Source: Candidatus Poribacteria bacterium (GTDB lineage: Bacteria > Abyssobacteria > SURF-5). Taken from it: 16,292 bases of DNA. This document shows positions 1 through 6,773 of this stretch, one piece after another. Below the pieces are notes generated by a model. The model saw only the letters and a list, made by a program, of their open reading frames with translations, was not told the DNA's origin and did not search any database. The stretch is from the NCBI GenBank assembly GCA_016215705.1, contig JACRIR010000037.1, positions 1 to 16,292 on the forward strand, read 5' to 3'. The translations under genes were made by a program, and so were the position numbers. The number at the start of each line of letters is the position of its first letter. Positions within the stretch are counted from its first letter, which is position 1.

Positions 1-104
1 CTCCTCTCTCTCACCCTTCAGGCGTGGTGGGGGACCGGAGGCAGCCGCTTGTCTTCACAGTTCAAAACATGCGCGCGGGAAGGAGCGCATGGCCAAACAA
101 TCAA

Positions 105-124
105 CTCCACGCCCGGGCGTGGAG
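105..124. repeat. 20-bp perfect palindrome
   Basis: The sequence CTCCACGCCCGGGCGTGGAG is its own reverse complement over 20 bases with no loop. It abuts the first copy of the direct repeat at 122-143. It could be a protein-binding site or part of a mobile repeat. It has no T-tract, so a terminator is unlikely. Confidence 0.75.
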
Positions 125-181
125 CCCCAGGCTTCCTTATCAAGATCAAGGGGAACGTCGAGCCCCAGGCTTCTTTATCAA
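122..181. repeat. Direct repeat, two 22-bp copies 38 bp apart
   Basis: GAGCCCCAGGCTTCCTTATC plus AA occurs at 122-143 and again at 160-181 with a single C-to-T difference. It looks like a local duplication or a fragment of a dispersed intergenic element. No coding or RNA function is visible. Confidence 0.7.
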
Positions 182-246
182 TGGGAACACGAAAGGACAA
201 CAACCAAAGCACACTGCTCACAACACGTACGGTGCAACCACTTGAC

Positions 247-330
247 CGTAAACCATAAACCGTGAACCACGAACCATAAACCATGAACCATGAACCATGA
301 ACCGGTGACAGTAGACCGTGAACCACAAAC
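247..330. repeat. Heptanucleotide tandem array, 12 units, consensus CATGAAC
   Basis: Twelve consecutive 7-base units stay in register from 247 to 330. Three adjacent units are exactly CATGAAC (282-302). The others are variants such as CGTGAAC, CATAAAC and CACAAAC, and two central units (303-316) are more diverged. Reading the array on the minus strand gives a spurious Trp/Phe/Val/His-rich peptide. The purity gradient fits slippage-driven expansion followed by decay. Confidence 0.85.
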
Positions 331-367
331 TGACGGAGACCTGTCTCTTGCGCCAGATACTTCCTTG

Positions 368-397
368 TTGACATTTAGGCTTGAAAGCCAATAGAAT
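368..397 (+). promoter_or_regulatory. Sigma70-type promoter for the C45 acyltransferase gene
   Basis: A consensus -35 TTGACA (368-373) is followed by an 18-base spacer and TAGAAT (392-397), which matches the -10 consensus at five of six positions. Transcription would begin near 404, about 40 bases before the GTG start at 445. The spacer contains a small inverted repeat, GGCTTGAAAGCC (378-389), which could be an operator half-site pair or chance. Confidence 0.6.
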
Positions 398-444
398 TTG
401 TCAGGTCTCCTGGTGTACATGAAACAAGATCGGAGGGCCAAAGC

Positions 445-2313
445 GTGTTCTCGCTCATAATCGTTCTTATCCTGCTCTTCATCTTTGCTATCATTGCCAT
501 TCTCATCTGGCCCGTTCTCGGCGACGGCAGCGAATGCCTTCCAAACGCCGAAGAACTCCGATGGTTAAGCTCGACCGCGATTGCCAACGATGAGAAAGGA
601 CGCCAGTCATTCGGGCGCGCCTCGCTCGAACGCCGCGGTGGACTAAGCGTCCTCAAACTGTGCGGCTCACACTACGAAATGGGATACCAGCACGGGATTC
701 TCCTAAGAGACGATATCAGGGGAGGCGCCGTTCCTTTTTATGCAAGACCGACCGAGAACTTCCCGCCGTTCAAACACATGAATGCAATCATGCGAAAGCT
801 TCTGGCCCTATACTTCGATTGGACCATATACCGGCCTTTGCTCAAGTGTTCACCACGACAATACCTGGCCGAACTGAAAGGACTGGCCGATGGAAGCGGT
901 CTGCCATTTGCCGAAGTCCTTCGAGGCAACATGCTCTCCGACTTCAACATGAATCTCATCAAGGTCCTCGAAAAGAAAGCCCTCAAGAAAGTGGGGGAAA
1001 CCGGCTGCACCAGCTTCGCCGCATTCGGCAAGGCGACTACCGACGGCAAGCTCGTCATGGGCCGCAACACCGATTACGCAGGCGGCGGCCTGTGGGACAC
1101 ACATCAAACCGTAGTCTTCTACGAGCCCGACGACGGCTATAAGTTTGTCAGCGTTAGCTCGGCCGGCCTGATCAAATGCAATTCGTGTATGAATGAAAAA
1201 GGAGTCTGCCTCGGCGCACATTTCCTGTTCCTCAACGACACCAGGCCCGACGGCGTCAGTTTCACGTTCCTCGAAATGGATATCATGAAGAAAGCGTCCT
1301 CGGTCGAAGAGGCGCTCGCAATTGTGAAACAGAATCCACGAGCTGGTGCATTTGCGTTCTTGCTGGCTGACGGTAAGTCAAATGAGGCCGTCGTCGTTGA
1401 GGCAAGCGCAAACCACGTCGGCGTGCGCCGGCCTGACGACAGCATAATATGGGAAACGAATATGGGCACGACCGACGAGATCAAACCGGTCGACGTGCTC
1501 CTCAGAAACGGAATCGGCAAAAACCCCATCGCGCGCTTCGAGCGTATGCGCATGCTCGCGAACGAGAACAAAGGCAGAATCAATCCCCAACTGGCGGCTC
1601 AATTCATGGGCGACCACATGGATATGTGCTCCGATAGCCTGCGGCCGGCCGGCGGGATAATTTCGCAAGCCTCGAATCTTACCAGCGCAGTATTCAGCCC
1701 GGCCACTTTCGACTTCTGGGTGGCCGATGGTCTCGCGCCGGTCTGCAACAACACTTATACCGGATTTAACTTTGTGCGCGAACTTTCCGACAGCGACCCG
1801 AAAGTGGAGCCGCCAACGCTTGCCCCGAATGACTATGTCAAGACGCTGGACTACAAGGGACTCAGAAAATTCTATGAGGCCGCAGTGAAATTCATGATCC
1901 CGCCGACGGATGAAGAGGCGGCGCTCGGCAAACTCGAGGAAGCCGCCGCGCTCAGGCCGCGGGAAGCTGTCTACCACAGGATGGCGGCGAAATTGTCGTT
2001 TCGGCTTGGCGAAACTTCCCATGCCGCAGAACATCTTAAACGCGCTCTCGATTGCGTTCAGAGCCCGAGCGAACTCGCACAAACCCACTTGCTCCTCGGA
2101 TTTGCGAACGACCTTCTGGGCAAACGAAATGAGGCGGCAAGCTGTTATGAGTCCGCTCTGAAAGTCCCGAACTCGGACAGGAACGGCGTCCTTTCCGCCG
2201 TCAATCCGTTTGTTCTTGCCGATGCGAAGAAGCACCTGCAGATGCCTTTCACCGCGAATGATGCAAAGAGAATCGAGATAAGCTTCGAACTTACGAGCAA
2301 ATATGACTTGTAA
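445..2313 (+). CDS. C45-family Ntn-hydrolase/acyltransferase, membrane-anchored, with C-terminal TPRs
   Basis: The 622-residue protein begins with a hydrophobic segment (about residues 2-24) that looks like an uncleaved signal anchor, so the enzyme probably faces the periplasm or outside. Residues about 65-450 match the C45 family (acyl-CoA:6-aminopenicillanate acyltransferase-like autoproteolytic Ntn hydrolases). A KLCGSHYEMGYQHG segment lies near 71-84. A GCTSFAA motif places the likely nucleophile and self-cleavage residue at Cys188, and GRNTDY at 206-211 completes the usual core. Residues about 490-580 form two to three TPR-like helical pairs, an unusual addition to the family. The GTG start is supported by GGAGGG at 432-437, about 7 bases upstream, and by the promoter at 368-397. 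The substrate is unknown; acyl transfer or amide hydrolysis is the family expectation. Confidence 0.8.
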   Translation: MFSLIIVLILLFIFAIIAILIWPVLGDGSECLPNAEELRWLSSTAIANDEKGRQSFGRASLERRGGLSVLKLCGSHYEMGYQHGILLRDDIRGGAVPFYARPTENFPPFKHMNAIMRKLLALYFDWTIYRPLLKCSPRQYLAELKGLADGSGLPFAEVLRGNMLSDFNMNLIKVLEKKALKKVGETGCTSFAAFGKATTDGKLVMGRNTDYAGGGLWDTHQTVVFYEPDDGYKFVSVSSAGLIKCNSCMNEKGVCLGAHFLFLNDTRPDGVSFTFLEMDIMKKASSVEEALAIVKQNPRAGAFAFLLADGKSNEAVVVEASANHVGVRRPDDSIIWETNMGTTDEIKPVDVLLRNGIGKNPIARFERMRMLANENKGRINPQLAAQFMGDHMDMCSDSLRPAGGIISQASNLTSAVFSPATFDFWVADGLAPVCNNTYTGFNFVRELSDSDPKVEPPTLAPNDYVKTLDYKGLRKFYEAAVKFMIPPTDEEAALGKLEEAAALRPREAVYHRMAAKLSFRLGETSHAAEHLKRALDCVQSPSELAQTHLLLGFANDLLGKRNEAASCYESALKVPNSDRNGVLSAVNPFVLADAKKHLQMPFTANDAKRIEISFELTSKYDL

Positions 2314-2365
2314 AAAGGGGAAAAGGCGAAAAGGAAAGATAAAAATGTCCTTCGGATTCCCTTGC

Positions 2366-2448
2366 CGTCATTCTGAGCGAAGCGAAGAATCTCTCTCCTG
2401 CTCACGAGCCAAATGAGGTGGGGATTCTTCGCTTCGCTCAGAATGACG
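2366..2448. repeat. 26-bp perfect inverted repeat, possible terminator or dispersed element
   Basis: Arms 2366-2391 and 2423-2448 are exact reverse complements over 26 bases, separated by 31 bases. The arm contains TTCTGAGCGAAGCGAAGAAT. No T-run follows, so it is not a classical intrinsic terminator, although the strong hairpin between two plus-strand genes could still affect transcription or protect the upstream mRNA end. Its form suggests a dispersed palindromic repeat. Confidence 0.8.
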
Positions 2449-2529
2449 AGATGGAGTACCGTCTTGGACTCCAATCCAAAATCCAAAATCGGATGATTCG
2501 TGTTCCACTTCTTCTTGGAGGAAAGACCA

Positions 2530-3330
2530 ATGCCGAAAGTGAAAGTCAGTGACATCGAAATGTATTACGAATGCATGGGAGAAGGCGCGCCTGTAGTGCT
2601 CGTGACCGGCTATGGCATGGACCATTTCGCGTGGGCGATGCAGACGCCGGCCATTGCAGAAAACCACAAAGTCTACATGGTTGACAACCGTGGAGTCGGC
2701 CAGACCGACAAACCGAAAGGTCCATATACAATAAAAATGATGGCTGATGACCTCGCAGGTTTCTTCAAGGCCCTCGGCATCGAGAAGGCGCATTTAGTCG
2801 GGCATTCGATGGGCGGAATGATTTCACAACAATTTGCGCTCGACCATCCCGCGATGCTCCGTAGCCTCACACTCGCCGCCACCGCCTGCCGTATCCCACA
2901 AGGCGCACATATTCTGCTGGGGCTCTGGACCGACATACTCGAAAAGCTCGGCAACGAAGGCTTCGTGAACAACGTCATCGGGTGGTGTTTCACATTCGAT
3001 TTCATCGATAAGCAGTATGAGATGCTGATGACGCTGCGGCAGATGTCGCTGGATCACCTCAGCGATGTGCCTCTCCTGGTAGCGCCTTTCAGGGCTCAAT
3101 GCGCCGCAATCACGGCATTCAATGTCGCCGACAAAATCCGCGGCATCAAGACGCCGACTATGGTGCTGGTCGGCAAGGGCGATATCTTGACGCCGCCTGG
3201 CTTTTCAGAAGATATCGCGGCGCGCATTCCGGGCAGTTTCTTGAACGTCATCGAGGGCGGTCACGGCTTCAACAGCGAAGTCCCCATGGCCTTTAACCAC
3301 GCGTTGCTGGAGTTCTTCGAGAAACACTAG
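2530..3330 (+). CDS. Alpha/beta hydrolase
   Basis: A 266-residue alpha/beta-fold hydrolase of typical length. The nucleophile elbow GHSMGG puts the catalytic serine at 93. The acid is probably Asp218 in VGKGDILTPP, and the base is His245 in EGGHGF. The DNRGVGQTD segment (52-60) is the usual loop before the elbow. The substrate cannot be read from the sequence; esterases, C-C hydrolases and haloperoxidase-like enzymes share this pattern. The ATG at 2530 is preferred over an in-frame GTG at 2500 because GGAGG lies at 2517-2521, about 8 bases upstream, and the protein then starts directly at the first strand. No signal peptide is seen, so it is probably cytoplasmic. It is convergent with fliS. 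Confidence 0.85.
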   Translation: MPKVKVSDIEMYYECMGEGAPVVLVTGYGMDHFAWAMQTPAIAENHKVYMVDNRGVGQTDKPKGPYTIKMMADDLAGFFKALGIEKAHLVGHSMGGMISQQFALDHPAMLRSLTLAATACRIPQGAHILLGLWTDILEKLGNEGFVNNVIGWCFTFDFIDKQYEMLMTLRQMSLDHLSDVPLLVAPFRAQCAAITAFNVADKIRGIKTPTMVLVGKGDILTPPGFSEDIAARIPGSFLNVIEGGHGFNSEVPMAFNHALLEFFEKH

Positions 3331-3409
3331 GCAGGGAAAGTCTTCACCGCAAAGGACGCGAGAAAAGCACAAATAGATGGGGCGCGTTCGCTTCCTGATC
3401 CCGACTCTC

Positions 3410-3946
3410 TCATGCCGTCACTGACAATAGACGCGAGTTGTCAGTGGGATGGCGCTGCAGTCCGGGCCTTGCGCCGTTCCCGTTTCCATCCGAGCCGTTG
3501 TGGCCGTTGCCACCGTCGCCGTTCTCGGGAACGTATTCCGCCAACGCTTTTTCAAAATCAATCTCGGCCCATGCCGACCGCAGGTTACTCAGAATGGTCA
3601 ACACATTATCGAGCAGCCGGGTCTCTTTGGTAAAATTCACTTCAATCAGGCGGCCTATCATATAGACGTACAGGCGCTGAAGATTCTTCGCTACGTCTCC
3701 GCCTTCTTCCACGTTGAGGATGCGAAGCAACTCGGTGACAATGTCGCGGGCTCGCACGATCGACTTGTAACTTTGAGGATAATCCTTCCTTCCGATCGCG
3801 TCCTTGGCCTCGGTCGTGAATTTGATGGCGCCGTCGTAGAGCATGAGGATGAGCTCTTTCTGGCTCAACCCGTTAACATGTTCCTCACGATAGCATTTCG
3901 CCGCCTTCACCTGAACGATGTCGTTCTTCTGCTGCTTGCCCGTCAT
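3410..3946 (-). CDS. fliS: Flagellar chaperone FliS with Gly/Asn-rich tail
   Basis: FliS binds the C-terminus of flagellin in the cytoplasm and prevents early polymerisation before export. The segment CYREEHVNGLSQKELILMLY followed by DGAIKF is the typical family N-terminal core, and helical segments through ALAEYVPENG complete the bundle. After that comes a low-complexity Gly/Asn/Asp stretch (about 20 residues) and a short basic end not usual for the family. The ATG at 3946 (178 residues) is chosen because GGGGG lies 8 bases upstream. An in-frame GTG at 3979, one base past the fliD stop, would add 11 residues and cannot be excluded. The gene is last in the flagellin-flaG-fliD-fliS run and probably cotranscribed with fliD. 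Confidence 0.88.
   Translation of the reverse strand: MTGKQQKNDIVQVKAAKCYREEHVNGLSQKELILMLYDGAIKFTTEAKDAIGRKDYPQSYKSIVRARDIVTELLRILNVEEGGDVAKNLQRLYVYMIGRLIEVNFTKETRLLDNVLTILSNLRSAWAEIDFEKALAEYVPENGDGGNGHNGSDGNGNGARPGLQRHPTDNSRLLSVTA
3419..3446 (-). terminator. Hairpin at the 3' end of fliS
   Basis: CACTGACAA (3419-3427) and TTGTCAGTG (3438-3446) form a perfect 9-bp stem with a 10-base loop, overlapping the last codons of fliS. No U-tract follows on the minus strand, so it may stabilise the operon mRNA end or assist factor-dependent termination rather than act as an intrinsic terminator. Confidence 0.4.
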
Positions 3947-3980
3947 CTCATTTGCCCCCGCTACTGAGAATAACTCCACA

Positions 3981-6284
3981 CTATTTCTTGCCGAGTTTGT
4001 CCATTGTCGGCAGGTTTGACAGTTGTTGCACGAGGAAATCCCCTTGCGATGTCATTGTGGCCAACGCCGCCTCGAGCCGGGCGAATTGCTCGACCAAATC
4101 CTGTCTTTTCTCGTCGAGCCGCTGTTCCATATCTTCGATGTCGGCGTCGAGTTCATCTATTTTTCGCGTGAAGGTGTCCACCCGCGACGTAACCCGCCCG
4201 TCAACGGGGTCGGTCAAGAAATCGAGCTGGTCGCTCAGTCGGGCTGCAATGCCGTCTATCACTGTCACGACAGCCTCGGAGTCCGACAAATCCACCTCGG
4301 CGGACATTAGCGTCACAAGAAGCGAAAGGCCGTCGGTGGTCGCATTGCCAAGGTTTCCCTTAAGTATTTGTCCCTTGCCGGTCGCCGCCTCGCCATTGAT
4401 TGTGCCGGCGACGTCGTTGCCCGCCGTCGCAACGGCGTCCGTGAGACCGAGCGCCGCAAAGGCGCTGTTCGCGGGTTCCGTGCCTAGTTCCACCTTGGAT
4501 GAGGAGCCGTAACTGGATGAAGTAAACACGAGATGTCCACCGGTGAATTCTACCGTGATGTCTCTGCCCGCGAGTTGCGAATCGGCGTCGAGTTGCGCCT
4601 GTATCTCGTTGGCAAGCTCCTCTCCCGTGTTGTATGTTTGCGCGGTCAGAGTCAAAATCGAGCTTTCCTTGTTGTCAACCTTCAGCCGAATCTGGTTGTT
4701 TCCACTCGTAAGTGTTACCGGAAAACTGCCGAGATCGACGCCCTCGAGTGTTCCATGCGTAGCGGCAGAAGTTATGTCAACCACAAAGCCGGAACTGCCC
4801 AGAACGGTCCTGGATGTCGAGGAAATGTAGGTAACATCCGAATTCGACGTGGCGAAGCTTGTGGAAAACAAGTCCATGACGCCGTCGAGATTCGATGCGA
4901 GGGCTGTCTCGAGTTTGGCAGAGTCAAGAACGAGACTGCCGGTCTCGCCGACTGAGGTTATGCCGATTGCCGCCAGTCGATTCATATCGCTCGGTAGGCC
5001 GGGGATGACGCCGGTTGCAATTCGCCGCAGATCGTTCTGCGCCGTCACGAGGAGCGAGTCGCCGATGAGTAGACCGGCCTCTTCTGTGGTAGTGTCATAC
5101 CGAAGCTGATCGTTCAAGAAATCTATGACTTGATTATACGAGTCTACGAAGCCTTCAATGGCAGTCCGAACGGCTTCGGTATCATTTGCCACCGTCAGCC
5201 TGACAGTTGTCGCAGGGTCTGCCGAGTTCAGATTCAGCGTGACCCCCGGAATGACATCTGTGAATGTATTGGTGGTCCCCCTTATTGTGATAGGCGCGCC
5301 GCCTCCTGAACTGCTGCCCAGCGTTATCGAAGCGTCCTGCGCAACCTGGATAGTGGGCACAAACGTGTCAACGGAGAAGTAATCTCCGGCGGTGAGCGTG
5401 CCGCTGTCGCTGAAAGCTACGGAAACGCCGTCTTCCATGAGCGTTCCCGCGGAAGAGGTGAGGAACCCCGCGCCGCCGTTGTCCTCGAACGTGAGTCCGC
5501 CATCGGTTGAATAGCGGAACGTGGCGGCGCCGACGGCGCCGCCGGACATAATCTCAACGAGAAAAGTCTTGTTCTCGTTCCCTGTGTAAGTTCCCAGTGC
5601 TGTGGCGTTTCCCGTGTACGAAGAGCTATTGCTTTCGCCGACTTCGACCGCATCGATGCTGTTGTTCTCGAAGTCGGGCGCGGTCCCCCCAGTGAGGTCC
5701 AACGTCGCCTCAATGGTATTGGCAGCGCCGCTCACCGAACCGGTCAGCAGTAATCGATACGGATTAGAGGCACTGCCATCATTAATGATTGTCGCCGTGA
5801 CACCTGCATCGGCATTATTGATAGCGTCTCTCAATTCGCCGAGCGTGTCGTTCCCTTCGTCTATTTCTATTGTGGTTGCGGTTCCCGAGCCGACCCGGAT
5901 GGCCACTGTGCCCGTCCCGATGCTCGTCGTGTCCGTGTCCGCAAAACCTTGCGAGGCCAATTGGTGCGCCTGCGCGAGTTGATTGACCCTGATAAAGTGA
6001 GTGCCGGGGGCAGCATTGCCGGTGACTGTAGCGGTAAGCAGGGACTCGTTGCTTGAGGTGACAGCCTTTGTCTGGAAACTATTCTGTTTAGAGAGGGACG
6101 TCGCCGAAATGCGAAACGCCAGGAGGAGCCCGCTGAAACTCTGAATGGCTGTGAGCTTCGCGGTCTCTTCCGCCTTCGTGGCAGTCACAAGGTCGATGCG
6201 AGTCTGCTCCACCTTGATCATCGCATCCACGATGGAATCCCAGTCTATTCCTGTGTATATTCCGGAAAAGGTTATGCCACCCAT
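3981..6284 (-). CDS. fliD: Flagellar filament capping protein FliD (hook-associated protein 2), enlarged
   Basis: FliD forms the cap at the filament tip and guides flagellin subunits into place. The N-terminus (SGIYTGIDWDSIVDAMIKVE, residues 7-26) is the standard FliD_N signature. The C-terminal coiled coil, with VDTFTRKIDELDADIEDMEQ followed by LVEQFARLEAALATM, is the FliD_C hallmark. At 767 residues it is far longer than the roughly 470 of enterobacterial FliD. The extra length lies in Ser/Thr/Gly-rich inserts at about 205-320 and 480-640, the latter carrying a module like Flagellin_IN/hook_IN repeats (YNTGEELANEIQAQL). The ATG at 6284 has AAGGGG six bases upstream. It lies 18 bases after flaG and ends next to fliS, so the three genes form a tight transcription unit. 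Confidence 0.93.
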   Translation of the reverse strand: MGGITFSGIYTGIDWDSIVDAMIKVEQTRIDLVTATKAEETAKLTAIQSFSGLLLAFRISATSLSKQNSFQTKAVTSSNESLLTATVTGNAAPGTHFIRVNQLAQAHQLASQGFADTDTTSIGTGTVAIRVGSGTATTIEIDEGNDTLGELRDAINNADAGVTATIINDGSASNPYRLLLTGSVSGAANTIEATLDLTGGTAPDFENNSIDAVEVGESNSSSYTGNATALGTYTGNENKTFLVEIMSGGAVGAATFRYSTDGGLTFEDNGGAGFLTSSAGTLMEDGVSVAFSDSGTLTAGDYFSVDTFVPTIQVAQDASITLGSSSGGGAPITIRGTTNTFTDVIPGVTLNLNSADPATTVRLTVANDTEAVRTAIEGFVDSYNQVIDFLNDQLRYDTTTEEAGLLIGDSLLVTAQNDLRRIATGVIPGLPSDMNRLAAIGITSVGETGSLVLDSAKLETALASNLDGVMDLFSTSFATSNSDVTYISSTSRTVLGSSGFVVDITSAATHGTLEGVDLGSFPVTLTSGNNQIRLKVDNKESSILTLTAQTYNTGEELANEIQAQLDADSQLAGRDITVEFTGGHLVFTSSSYGSSSKVELGTEPANSAFAALGLTDAVATAGNDVAGTINGEAATGKGQILKGNLGNATTDGLSLLVTLMSAEVDLSDSEAVVTVIDGIAARLSDQLDFLTDPVDGRVTSRVDTFTRKIDELDADIEDMEQRLDEKRQDLVEQFARLEAALATMTSQGDFLVQQLSNLPTMDKLGKK

Positions 6285-6302
6285 CGCGATCCCCTTTGCT
6301 TA

Positions 6303-6695
6303 TCAACCGCTTTCGTCAAGGAGGATACCGACAATGTTGCGTATCTTCGCGTAAACGTCCAACAACTCCTGGGGCGGAATCTGGCGAATAACTTCGCCGT
6401 TTTCATCCAACACCTGAACGGCAGACCGTCCGCTTTCCTCATCGCGGATAAAGTTGAGGCTGCTTCCGATCTCGTGCAGGTACTTGTTGATTCCGTCAAG
6501 AGTCTTCTCCATCTCAGCAGCGTCCACTTCTACAGTTTCCGTCTCAGCGACGGTTTGCGACTGCGTTGCGGACGCAAACTGCGATGTCGCTGGCGGGCTG
6601 CTTACAACTCGACGATCGGTACTGACGCCGGACGTTGTTCTTCCAGCAGCCGGGTCAAGGCCTGGGTAGCCTGCCTGATCTATCCTGATGCCCAT
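6303..6695 (-). CDS. flaG: FlaG family protein
   Basis: A 130-residue FlaG-family protein. The N-terminal half is a low-complexity Ser/Thr/Ala/Glu-rich region. The conserved domain is C-terminal (about 58-125): LDGINKYLHEIGSSLNFI, then VQVLDENGEVIRQIPPQELL. In other bacteria FlaG sits beside flagellin and fliD and affects filament length; its biochemical role is unsettled. The ATG at 6695 has a very strong Shine-Dalgarno, AAGGAGGT at 6704-6711, 8 bases upstream. It lies 78 bases downstream of flagellin on the same strand and 18 bases upstream of fliD. Confidence 0.88.
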   Translation of the reverse strand: MGIRIDQAGYPGLDPAAGRTTSGVSTDRRVVSSPPATSQFASATQSQTVAETETVEVDAAEMEKTLDGINKYLHEIGSSLNFIRDEESGRSAVQVLDENGEVIRQIPPQELLDVYAKIRNIVGILLDESG

Positions 6696-6720
6696 CAGAT
6701 TCTACCTCCTTGGGTTTCAA

Positions 6721-6743
6721 GCCGCGCATTGAATCCGCGCGAC
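6721..6743 (-). terminator. Hairpin between flagellin and flaG
   Basis: On the minus strand, GTCGCGC (6743-6737) can pair with GCGCGGC (6727-6721) around a 9-base loop, a 7-bp stem with one G-U pair. There is no U-tract. It sits 30 bases after the flagellin stop and just before the flaG ribosome binding site, so partial attenuation or 3' protection of the abundant flagellin mRNA is plausible (inference). Confidence 0.35.
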
Positions 6744-6773
6744 CTTGATCCCAAATGGGCCGTTAGGCCGAAC

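Larger units (their letters stand above)
1..444. other. Repeat-rich non-coding leader region
   Basis: I see no convincing gene here. Short open frames on both strands are built from the repeats themselves. The stretch holds a 20-bp perfect palindrome (105-124), a 22-bp direct repeat (122-143 and 160-181), a heptanucleotide tandem array (247-330), and then the promoter and ribosome binding site of the next gene. All are listed separately. Confidence 0.6.

Noticed and set aside
247-330. Possible CRISPR array
   Set aside because: Units are 7 bases and contiguous with no spacers, so this is a microsatellite.
178-441. Minus-strand frame with repeated WF(M/V)VHGL peptide
   Set aside because: The repeat is the direct translation of the heptamer array and has no ribosome site; it is not a convincing protein.
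1378-2235. Minus-strand open frame of 285 codons opposite the C45 gene
   Set aside because: The sense strand encodes conserved C45 and TPR sequence; the antisense product is Arg/His-rich with no family features.
2500-2529. Upstream GTG start for the alpha/beta hydrolase
   Set aside because: The 10 extra residues cover the Shine-Dalgarno that fits the ATG at 2530, and the family normally begins there.
3449-3967. Plus-strand 172-codon frame opposite fliS
   Set aside because: It is antisense to well-conserved FliS and has no motifs.
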